This document shows positions 45,309 through 52,655 of a stretch of DNA of 64,000 bases, in pieces. Where the stretch lies: contig NZ_CAJNBK010000005.1 in assembly GCF_905220975.1 (NCBI RefSeq), positions 186,001-250,000 on the forward strand, written 5' to 3'. The stretch comes from Paraburkholderia haematera (GTDB lineage Bacteria > Pseudomonadota > Gammaproteobacteria > Burkholderiales > Burkholderiaceae). Both the position numbers and the translations under genes were made by a program. Every line of letters begins with the position of its first letter. Within the stretch, counting starts at the first letter, position 1. The notes under the pieces were generated by a model. It saw nothing but the letters and a program-made list of their open reading frames with translations, did no database searches and was not told where the DNA came from.

Positions 45309-45356
45309 CGGGGTATCGATACAAGGCGGCTTTCTCGTTTCAGTGTCACGTCGCAA

Positions 45357-45381
45357 CCAACATCGTCGCGCGCGTTGTTGG
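45357..45381 (+). promoter_or_regulatory. CCAACA-N13-TGTTGG site upstream of peptide D
   Basis: The arms here extend to an 11-base perfect inverted repeat, TCGCAACCAAC (45351-45361) and GTTGGTTGCGA (45377-45387). The core CCAACA-N13-TGTTGG and its distance to the start codon are the same as upstream of peptide C. Candidate enhancer site, about 120-150 bases upstream of the sigma-54-like element. Confidence 0.6.
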
Positions 45382-45503
45382 TTGCGATCCACCAGCTCCA
45401 ACCTGTCGTCTCGTCGCCGTCGTGCTGCGCCCAGCGGCATACCCTCCCCGAAGTCCTTTACTGACAGCCGTCCGGAAGATTTCTTAGGATCGGAAATCAA
45501 AGC

Positions 45504-45519
45504 TGGCACAGCCCATGCG
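45504..45519 (+). promoter_or_regulatory. Sigma-54-like promoter of peptide D
   Basis: TGGCACAGCCCATGCG fits TGGCAC-N5-WTGC with -24 GG and -12 GC in exact register. About 75 bases separate it from ATG 45594. Confidence 0.7.
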
Positions 45520-45593
45520 TTAGTAACACTCGAGCAGACAAGATGCTCGAACCCAACCGCAAGACTGCGATAGCCCCTTCCAGGAGATTTACC

Positions 45594-45872
45594 ATGAACA
45601 CGCTGATGATCAAAGACCTGTCCCTTACCGAACAACTCGACAGCAAGGCCATGAGCGCCGTGCGCGGCGGCTGGGGCTACCCGTCCACGTCGTACTTCAA
45701 CTTCACCCCCGTGTATGCGCCGAACAACAGCAAGACCGTCGACGCCACCCAACTGATCAGCACGACGATGAACATTCAGAACGCCAACGGCAACAACGCA
45801 GCGTTCGTCGCCGGCGTGACCACCACAATCGACCCGCATGTGAGCTCGAGCAACAACATCAACGTGTATTGA
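45594..45872 (+). CDS. Double-glycine leader peptide precursor D
   Basis: AGGAG precedes ATG 45594. The 92-residue precursor has the same first 37 residues as precursor C, including the leader and S-A-V-R-G-G at 21-26. Then Y-A-P-N-N-S-K-T-V-D-A-T-Q-L-I follows, and an Asn-rich end (S-S-N-N-I-N-V-Y). The core has no Cys. Against precursor C, changes concentrate in the last 55 residues, suggesting leader and promoter are held constant while cores drift, as in immunity-linked or kin-recognition peptides. A strong hairpin follows the stop. Confidence 0.8.
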   Translation: MNTLMIKDLSLTEQLDSKAMSAVRGGWGYPSTSYFNFTPVYAPNNSKTVDATQLISTTMNIQNANGNNAAFVAGVTTTIDPHVSSSNNINVY

Positions 45873-45885
45873 ACGGCGCAGGCCG

Positions 45886-45911
45886 CCGCGGAGGCTCTCA
45901 GGCCTCCGCGG
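45886..45911 (+). terminator. Perfect 10-base-pair hairpin after peptide D
   Basis: CCGCGGAGGC (45886-45895) and GCCTCCGCGG (45902-45911) flank a six-base loop, 14 bases after the stop codon. No T-run follows, so it may protect the transcript's 3' end or terminate weakly. It parallels the hairpin after peptide C. Confidence 0.6.
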
Positions 45912-46098
45912 GACGCGGACCCACAACGCGTCAAAAAGATTTCGCATCCATTCGTTCTTTCCACACGACCCCAGCGTCACCGCCCGATCCCCGCGCCAAC
46001 CTTCCTGACCCGCTTCGATGGTGAAGCCGGGCAGGACATGCTTTACTTAAATAGCGCGTTCTTCTCGTGCAGCGTAGCCGGCGTCATCGGAGACAATC

Positions 46099-47604
46099 GT
46101 GTCAGCGTTGCTTGATTCAGTGGTCGGTCAGCGCTTTTTCAACGCTTCGGCGCACCGCTGCGCTGACCGTCGGCCGGCGAGTGCGAGCCGCATTGCCGCG
46201 GCGTTACGTGGACTCTGCGCCGCAACGGCCTGCGCGCTTTCGCTGGGCGCGTGTATCGACGTCAGCATGCCCGCCTACAAGCGCCCCGATACGCCCGCCA
46301 AGACCGCTTGGTCGGATCAGAAAGGCTCGCCGGTATCGGCGGCCGCGACCATCGAACCGGACTGGTGGAAAGGCTTCCACGATCCGTATCTGGACACGCT
46401 GGTCGCCAAAGCGATCGCAGGCAATTTCGATATCAAGGTGCTGGCCGCGCGTATCGACGTGGCCAGCACGCAGATCGGCGAGGCCAAAGCAGGCGCGTTG
46501 CCGACCATGGATCTCGGCGGCGGCGCCGATTTCGAAAAGAGTACGGGGCAGACGTTTTCCAAACAGTACAACGTCGCGACGCAGGTGAGCTGGGACATCG
46601 ACATCTGGGGCAAAGTTGAGAAGGGCGTGCAGGCGCAAAAGGCCGAATTCCACGCGAGCGAAGCAGATTGGCGCGCCGGTTATCTGGAACTGGTGGCAAA
46701 CGTCTCGAGTACCTACTTTCAGATCCTGCAATTCGACGACCAGATCGAGCAGCAGCAACAGACGCTCGTCACGAACCGGCAGATTCTCACCATCTACGAC
46801 GGCCAACGCCGCAGCGGTCTTGTGCCGCAAACTCAGGTTTTGCGCCAGCAGGCCGAGATCAACCGCTTGACGAACCAGTTGCTGGAACTGCGCCGCTCGC
46901 GCGATCTCGCGAACAACGCGCTATGCACGCTGCTCGGCGTGCCGGCGGGCGAGTTCCAGTTGCCGAAAGGGCATTTGCAGCAACGCGTGCAACTGCCCGT
47001 GGTGCCCGACGGTTTGCCCGCGCAACTTCTTGCGCGGCGCCCCGACGTGGTGGCCGCCGAATTCCGGGTGCTGGAGGCCTACAACCTGGTCGGTCAGGCC
47101 AAGCTCGCGCAACTGCCCACCATCAACCTCACCGGGCACGGCGGCACCGCGAGTTTCGCGCTGACCGATTTGCTGAAGTCGTTCACCTACGGATTCATGC
47201 CCAGCATCAACATTCCGCTGCTCGATCCAGGCGTGCGGGCCCACGTGAAGGTGACGCAAGCTCAATCGACGGTCGCCGAGCAACAGTACCGCGTAGCCGT
47301 CATGGGCGCGTTCGAGGAAGTGGAGAACGCGCTGGTCAATCTGAATTCGCACAAGGCGCAGCGGCTGGAATTGCAGCAGGAAGTATCGCGCCTGCAGATC
47401 GTCGCCGATCAGATCCAGTCGCAGCTGCGCCTCGGCGTGGTGTCGCAGCTGGAAGTTTTCGAAACTGAACGGACCTTGCTGGAAGCGCAGCAGGAACTGC
47501 TTGCCAACCATCAACTGATTCTGTCCGACACGGTGTTGCTCTACAAGGCGCTGGGCGGTGGCTGGCCGAGTGTGGATGTGCAGGCGGAAGTAAAGGAACA
47601 CTGA
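46099..47604 (+). CDS. TolC/OprM-family outer-membrane efflux lipoprotein
   Basis: A 501-residue protein starting at GTG 46099 with a signal and lipobox (A-L-S-L-G-A-C). The NodT/OprM pattern follows: P-D-W-W-K-G-F-H-D-P-Y-L, N-F-D-I-K-V-L-A-A-R, two long coiled-coil OEP repeats, V-P-D-G-L-P-A-Q-L-L-A-R-R-P-D-V near 300, and A-F-E-E-V-E-N-A-L. It should form the trimeric outer-membrane duct of the tripartite exporter, with the HlyD protein and C39-ABC protein encoded 3-8 kb downstream. It lies 229 bases before the FHA gene, which has its own promoter. Confidence 0.85.
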   Translation: MSALLDSVVGQRFFNASAHRCADRRPASASRIAAALRGLCAATACALSLGACIDVSMPAYKRPDTPAKTAWSDQKGSPVSAAATIEPDWWKGFHDPYLDTLVAKAIAGNFDIKVLAARIDVASTQIGEAKAGALPTMDLGGGADFEKSTGQTFSKQYNVATQVSWDIDIWGKVEKGVQAQKAEFHASEADWRAGYLELVANVSSTYFQILQFDDQIEQQQQTLVTNRQILTIYDGQRRSGLVPQTQVLRQQAEINRLTNQLLELRRSRDLANNALCTLLGVPAGEFQLPKGHLQQRVQLPVVPDGLPAQLLARRPDVVAAEFRVLEAYNLVGQAKLAQLPTINLTGHGGTASFALTDLLKSFTYGFMPSINIPLLDPGVRAHVKVTQAQSTVAEQQYRVAVMGAFEEVENALVNLNSHKAQRLELQQEVSRLQIVADQIQSQLRLGVVSQLEVFETERTLLEAQQELLANHQLILSDTVLLYKALGGGWPSVDVQAEVKEH

Positions 47605-47687
47605 GCTAATCGCAGACGTGGCGGGCGCGTGGCGTATTTCGGCTGCATATGACGTATGAATGGCCCTTACAACCCGCGATCTGCAAA

Positions 47688-47715
47688 TTGACACTTGCCA
47701 TGCGTGACTTAAAAT
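47688..47715 (+). promoter_or_regulatory. Sigma-70-type promoter of the FHA-HlyD-PPIase-ABC-activator operon
   Basis: TTGACA (47688-47693), 16-base spacer, TAAAAT (47710-47715): a near-consensus housekeeping promoter 118 bases before ATG 47833. It is framed by the inverted repeat CCTTACAA (47665-47672) / TTGTAAGG (47716-47723), the right arm directly after the -10. This could be a repressor operator. Confidence 0.6.
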
Positions 47716-47832
47716 TTGTAAGGAGCCCGGTTCGTGACGGCTCACCAGAACATCCGCTATTCGCCGTAGTTCTTCATGCCGTACCTGTTGCGCGCTCGGC
47801 GCAACGGGTAAACGATTAGTGATCCAGATAAA

Positions 47833-50460
47833 ATGACCATCGGCGAAGCTCCTATTGCTGAGATGCGCGCGACACTGGACGCCACGTTCGACGTGGTGCT
47901 GTCGCCGGTCGCGTCCGCGCAGCGCCCCGCGCTCGACACGATCCGGATCGTCGACAACCTGTTCGCGATCGGCCGCAGCGAGGTGCCGTTTACCGACTAC
48001 CCCGCCGAGCGGATCACCCGCCTGTCGCGCCGTCATGCGCGGATTTTTACGGAGCACGGCGCCGTCTATGTCGCCGACCTCGGTAGCAAGAACGGCACGA
48101 CACTCAATGGCGTTGCGGTGCGGCAAGCCCCCGCGCGGGTGCGTGCCGGGGACGAAGTGTGCTTCGGCGGCGAACTCTGCTATCGCGTGAGTATCGAGCC
48201 GCGCGCGCGGATTGTCGCCGCTTCAGGTGCGGCACCCGCACCGGATCTGGTGCTGGTGCCGCAGCGCGACGACCTCGGGCTTCAGCCGATCGAGGTGCTG
48301 GCGTTCCCGTTTCTCGTCAGCAAAGCGGATGAAATCTTCTCGCGCTACAAGGATCGCTATCCGCACCAGGTCAATTACATCTCGCGGCGGCACGCGCACA
48401 TCTTCCTGAAGGGCGGCGAACTCTACCTCGAAGATCTTGGCAGCACCAACGGCACATTCGTCGGTGGAAAGCGGCTTGACGAAACCGCGCTGCCGCTTGT
48501 GGAAGGGGACCTCCTTGCATTTGGCGGTGACCACTTCGTCTACAGGGTGACGTTGCCAAAACCTCCCGAAGTCGAGCCGACCGTGACCCAGCTATGCCTC
48601 AATCCCGCTGCCGACGAAGCCGCCGATACCGACAAGACCACCTTCGTTGCCGCCGCGCATTCGTTCCTCGATATCTTCTGCGTCGACCCGGGGCTGCAAC
48701 GTGAAGACGAAATCAACGAGGCGGCGCAGACCGCATCGGCGCATGCGAAGCGCGACACGCCGGCAGGCGGTGCGGATGGCACGAACCGCACGAACGGCAC
48801 GAATGGCACGAATGGCACGAACGGAACCGGCAGAGCAAATGGCACGCATGCCGCAAACGGCTCACATGGCATGAACCCCGTAAAGGGCCGGCCGCGGCGC
48901 TGGCGTCTGCTCGCGGGCGAACTCAGCAAGGCCTTTGCAAGTGGCGATCCCATCATGGAGCGTCGCGCCGTCTGGTGGAGTGGCGCAGCCTTCGCGGTTC
49001 TGGTGGTCACCGCGCTGATCCTGTATATGCGCGGCTCGTCTGAGCGCGACTTGAGAAATATGCTGGCGAGCGGCGATTACACCAGCGCGGTGACGGCGGC
49101 AAACGGCTATCTGGCGAACCATCCCGCCGACACAAAAGTCAGCGCATTGGCGAGCGAAGCGCTTCTGAAGGCGAAGCTCCCCAGCTGGCTGATTGCGCTG
49201 CAAAAGGCGCAGTTCGACCAGGCGGACGCGCTGCTGAAGGAAATGAGATCGTTGAGCGCGACTAACGCGGACGCCGCCTCTCTGGTTGGCGAACTGCAAT
49301 GGGTGGGCGACCTGGAGCGCTTCGTGATGGGGCGCGGCGGGGCGGACGCGCCGATCCGCATGTACGCCGACGAGGCCACCATCAACGGCCTGCTGCAACG
49401 CTGGGACGACGACGCGAGAAGCCATCAGCGCGCACTCGACCGCATCGCCTCGTATGTGCCCATTTTTGCTGAGCCGTACGCGCAGGCGCTGAGCCATTTG
49501 CGGAAACTGGAAAGCGACGATTCAGTGTACCTGGCCGCCATCGACCGCCTGAACGGCACCATTCGCACCGAACTGGCGCGCGACAAGCCTGATGCGCTGC
49601 CGGCCGTCCTCGACGATTACGCGCAGCGCTATCCGCGTCTCGCCGGGCTCGATCGTGTCCGGGAAGATTTGCGCCACTACGCGGACGTGCTGAACGCCGC
49701 GCTCGGCCGGCAATTGACACCGTTGCTCGCCTTGCTGAAAACGGTGCGTTTCAGCACGCCCCCATTTCAGGCGCAGTTTCAACAACTGGCCGCAAGCCGC
49801 CTGCCGTCGCCGGACGTCATCCAGCGACATGACGCGGCGAGCGCGGCGTGGCAGCGCGGCGATACCCAGCAGGCGCTGGGCGACTTGCAGGCCATGCCTG
49901 CGGGGCCGTGGTCCGATGTGATCGCAGCGGAACTGGCGCACAAGAAAGCGTTGCTCGACCAGTTCGCCGACCTGCAGAAGACCCGCGGCGGCAAGGATTA
50001 CGACGAACGCCTGCTGTCGTTCTACGCCAGTCTCGATCCGGCGGCGGATGTGTGGTTCGTGCAATCGATCCAGAAAGACGTCGCCGCTTTGCACGACAAG
50101 GCGCTGGCGCGGGCGCAAGACCTGCTGCTGCGCGCGCAGAGCCTCTGGAAGCAGTATCGGGCGAGCGGTCCGATCGGCGGCACGCAACGGCTGGAAGGGG
50201 GAATTTCGCCCGGCTTTCGCAGCGAGGCGCGTCTGCTTTCCGATGCACAGTCCGCCGCGCAACAGGGCATGCGCATCTACACGCAACTGAAGGCGGATCA
50301 TCCCGCCGACTTCGACCGCCTGCTCGCCGATATCGATGCCGAAGCGGATTTGCAGCGCCGCTCGCTGACAGAGTTGCGCATGGTGCTGGACCCTGGACTG
50401 TTGAAGGCGAAGCTGGCATTGATCGGAGGCGAGCAGAGTGAAACGCGACAGTCACCTTAA
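47833..50460 (+). CDS. Tandem-FHA membrane protein
   Basis: An 875-residue protein. FHA domain 1 (about 30-120) has I-G-R-S-E, S-R-R-H-A-R-I and D-L-G-S-K-N-G-T. FHA domain 2 (about 155-240) has S-R-R-H-A-H-I and D-L-G-S-T-N-G-T. Both carry the phosphothreonine-binding R/SxxH/N-G residues, though domain 2 lacks an obvious G-R-S. A Thr-Asn-Gly repeat (about 316-345) leads to one helix (about 379-400, WSGAAFAVLVVTALILYM). A long helical periplasmic part ends the protein. It starts the export operon and overlaps the HlyD start by 23 bases, so it probably docks the phosphorylation signal onto the exporter, like Fha in T6SSs. Confidence 0.85.
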   Translation: MTIGEAPIAEMRATLDATFDVVLSPVASAQRPALDTIRIVDNLFAIGRSEVPFTDYPAERITRLSRRHARIFTEHGAVYVADLGSKNGTTLNGVAVRQAPARVRAGDEVCFGGELCYRVSIEPRARIVAASGAAPAPDLVLVPQRDDLGLQPIEVLAFPFLVSKADEIFSRYKDRYPHQVNYISRRHAHIFLKGGELYLEDLGSTNGTFVGGKRLDETALPLVEGDLLAFGGDHFVYRVTLPKPPEVEPTVTQLCLNPAADEAADTDKTTFVAAAHSFLDIFCVDPGLQREDEINEAAQTASAHAKRDTPAGGADGTNRTNGTNGTNGTNGTGRANGTHAANGSHGMNPVKGRPRRWRLLAGELSKAFASGDPIMERRAVWWSGAAFAVLVVTALILYMRGSSERDLRNMLASGDYTSAVTAANGYLANHPADTKVSALASEALLKAKLPSWLIALQKAQFDQADALLKEMRSLSATNADAASLVGELQWVGDLERFVMGRGGADAPIRMYADEATINGLLQRWDDDARSHQRALDRIASYVPIFAEPYAQALSHLRKLESDDSVYLAAIDRLNGTIRTELARDKPDALPAVLDDYAQRYPRLAGLDRVREDLRHYADVLNAALGRQLTPLLALLKTVRFSTPPFQAQFQQLAASRLPSPDVIQRHDAASAAWQRGDTQQALGDLQAMPAGPWSDVIAAELAHKKALLDQFADLQKTRGGKDYDERLLSFYASLDPAADVWFVQSIQKDVAALHDKALARAQDLLLRAQSLWKQYRASGPIGGTQRLEGGISPGFRSEARLLSDAQSAAQQGMRIYTQLKADHPADFDRLLADIDAEADLQRRSLTELRMVLDPGLLKAKLALIGGEQSETRQSP

Positions 50461-51811
50461 GCCCTTATCGGAGGCGCTGGAGGACCACAGCGTCGAAGGC
50501 ATCGCGATTCTGACCACGGAACCGGTGCGGCTCGCCCGTGCGTTGATCTGGGCGATGGTCGCGCTGGTGGTGGCCGGCCTGTTGTGGTCGTTCGTGGGGC
50601 GCGCGGATGTGATCGTCAGCGCGCAAGGCACGCTCTCGCCGGAATCGGAGGTGCGCCGCATTTATGCGCCGATCGACGGCGAGCTCGCCGATCTGTACAT
50701 CGCCGAAGGGCAGCCGGTATCGAAGGGCGACGTGCTGGCGCGGCTGAATGCGCGCGGTGCGATCGAGGCAGCGAGCAACGCGCTGCAGGCGCAACTCAAA
50801 CTCGAAGATGCCGAGCGCGACTGGAAGCAGTTCCCGGCGAAGAAGGCGCTGATGGAGCGCAAGGCGGCCGCGCTAAAGGCGCAGTTGGAAGTGGAAACTC
50901 ATCTACACGAAAATCGCATTTCCGAAGGCACCACCAAACTCGCCGAAGGCCAGAAGGCCGAACTCGACGAAGCCCGCAGCGCGCTCGACAACGCGCGCCG
51001 CGTGCGCGAGGCGGCGCGTCAGGAACTGGACCGCTACTCGCAGCTTTTCGCGCAACCGGGTGGCGGCGGCATCGCTGAGTTGCAGGTGGAGCAGAAACGA
51101 ACCGCCGCGATGGAGGCGGATAACGCCTACCGTGTCGCGCAATCGAAACTCGCGGAACTGGATTTCCGCCTGAGTCACGAATACGCGCAGGCTAATGCGC
51201 AACTCGAAGCCAGCGGGCAGCAGACCACGGACCTGCAACTCCAGTACGACTCGGCAGTCCGCGATATCACCGACGCGGAAGACAAGCTGCGCCTGCAATT
51301 GCAGACCGCGCGCCTCGTGGCCGAAGCCGCCGCGCGGATCCGTTTCGAGAACATCGACAAAGACAATTTCCTGCTGATCCTCGCGCCCGTCTCCGGCGTC
51401 ATCACCGACGTGACCTCCACGCAGCGCGGTGACAAGATCCAGGCGAACGCACCGCTCGGCGGCATCGCACCGAAAGATGCGAAGCCGGTGCTAAAGATCG
51501 AAATCGCTGAACACGATCGTGCTTTTCTGCACGAGGGCCAGCCGGTGAAGCTGAAATTCAACGCGTTTCCGTACCAGCGCTATGGGCTGATCAACGGCAC
51601 GCTTGCCTATATTTCGCCGGCCACCAAGCCGTCCTTGCAGGACAAGCAGCCGGTGTATGAAGGACGCGTCACGCTCGAGAAGAACTACTACCAGATCGCC
51701 GACACCCGCTATCCGCTGCGCTACGGCATGACGGCGAACGCGGAAATCGTGGTGCGCGAACGGCGCCTGATCGATCTGGGTCTCGATCCGTTCAGGCAGG
51801 TGGCGGGTTGA
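50438..51811 (+). CDS. HlyD-family membrane-fusion (adaptor) protein
   Basis: A 457-residue type I secretion adaptor: a cytoplasmic N-terminus, one helix at about 37-55 (WAMVALVVAGLLWSFVG), and a lipoyl-like segment (I-Y-A-P-I-D-G-E-L-A-D-L-Y-I-A-E-G-Q-P-V). A long coiled coil (about 105-310) follows, then a closing beta-domain (L-I-L-A-P-V-S-G-V-I-T-D-V). It ends R-Y-G-M-T-A-N-A-E-I-V-V-R-E-R-R-L-I-D-L, the usual HlyD/RTX-type tail. It bridges the C39-ABC transporter and the TolC-like duct. Start is GTG 50438 inside the FHA gene's end. Confidence 0.88.
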   Translation: MKRDSHLKPLSEALEDHSVEGIAILTTEPVRLARALIWAMVALVVAGLLWSFVGRADVIVSAQGTLSPESEVRRIYAPIDGELADLYIAEGQPVSKGDVLARLNARGAIEAASNALQAQLKLEDAERDWKQFPAKKALMERKAAALKAQLEVETHLHENRISEGTTKLAEGQKAELDEARSALDNARRVREAARQELDRYSQLFAQPGGGGIAELQVEQKRTAAMEADNAYRVAQSKLAELDFRLSHEYAQANAQLEASGQQTTDLQLQYDSAVRDITDAEDKLRLQLQTARLVAEAAARIRFENIDKDNFLLILAPVSGVITDVTSTQRGDKIQANAPLGGIAPKDAKPVLKIEIAEHDRAFLHEGQPVKLKFNAFPYQRYGLINGTLAYISPATKPSLQDKQPVYEGRVTLEKNYYQIADTRYPLRYGMTANAEIVVRERRLIDLGLDPFRQVAG

Positions 51812-51848
51812 GTGCGCCGATTACACGTCAATGAAAGGAGCGGATGAC

Positions 51849-52601
51849 ATGACCGCGATAGTGCGAATCGATGACGAAGTCGTGGACGTTGCCGAGTTCA
51901 TTCGTCTTCTGAAATTGACCGGGCAGTTCGAGAGCCTGATCGAGCAGATTGTGCGCGACAAGCTCACGGTGCACGCGGCAAAAAAGCAGGGCATTGCCGT
52001 CACCGCGGACGAAATCCAGCAGCGTGCCGACCAGTTCCGCCGCGTGCGCGGCTTGCATCGCGCGACCGATATGAATCAGTACCTCGATGCGCTCGGCGTG
52101 AGTCTCGACGAGTTCGAGGCGTTCATTACGGACGGGCTGTATCAGGAGAAGATGCTCGACGTGGTCGGCAACGAGGCGGCGATCAAGGATTACTTCGCGC
52201 TGAATTCGCCGAAGTTCGACGCGATCGAGGTGAGTCATATCGTGCTCGACAGCGAGGGCAAGGCGAAGGAAATGATCTCGTACCTGCACGACGATCCCGA
52301 CAGTTTCGCCGACATGGCGCGCGAACATTCGATTGCGGATACCCGCGAAGCGGGCGGCGTAATCGGCAAGGTGCTGCGCGGATCGTTGAAGCCGGATATC
52401 GAAGCGAAGATTTTCAATGCGGCGGTGGGCGATCTGCTTGGGCCGTTTCCTTCCGCGGATCGCTCCTGCTTCGAGATTTTTGCCGTGACGGCGAAATATC
52501 CGGCGACGCTCGATGCGGACGTGGCCGCCGAAGTCAGGCGTCTGCTGCGTGAGAGTTGGCTGATTGCGCGCGCGCAGGAGCATGTGATCGAAGCGCGCTG
52601 A
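51849..52601 (+). CDS. Parvulin-type peptidyl-prolyl isomerase
   Basis: AAAGGAG eight bases before ATG 51849 decides this start over an in-frame ATG at 51831. The 250-residue protein has a helical SurA-N-like half and a parvulin domain (about 130-235): V-S-H-I-V-L, S-F-A-D-M-A-R-E-H-S, G-G-V-I-G-K-V, and G-D-L-L-G-P-F. No signal peptide is visible, so it would act in the cytoplasm. It may keep the precursor peptides or exporter parts exportable. Parvulins also occur in NHLP- and RTX-type export operons. Confidence 0.82.
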   Translation: MTAIVRIDDEVVDVAEFIRLLKLTGQFESLIEQIVRDKLTVHAAKKQGIAVTADEIQQRADQFRRVRGLHRATDMNQYLDALGVSLDEFEAFITDGLYQEKMLDVVGNEAAIKDYFALNSPKFDAIEVSHIVLDSEGKAKEMISYLHDDPDSFADMAREHSIADTREAGGVIGKVLRGSLKPDIEAKIFNAAVGDLLGPFPSADRSCFEIFAVTAKYPATLDADVAAEVRRLLRESWLIARAQEHVIEAR

Positions 52602-52655
52602 CTGCGAATTTCGTAACGTAAAGCAAGGTAAAACCGAACCGGGATCCGCAAGCAC

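Larger units (their letters stand above)
45357..45872 (+). repeat. Right arm of an inverted repeat (partner 39053-39565)
   Basis: Peptide D with its promoter and upstream site, inverted relative to peptide C. The two arms are about 5.8 kb apart. Near-identity is strongest from the sigma-54 element through the leader codons (about 200 bases), enough for homologous recombination. Confidence 0.75.

Noticed and set aside
45891..45980. Minus-strand frames (up to 379 codons) covering peptide D and the DUF4399 genes
   Set aside because: They mirror the true genes on the other strand; similar antisense text recurs at peptide C because of the inverted duplication, not because it is coding.
48770..48870. 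The NGT-coding repeat as a CRISPR or intergenic repeat array
   Set aside because: It is in frame within the FHA gene, has no spacers, and simply encodes a linker.
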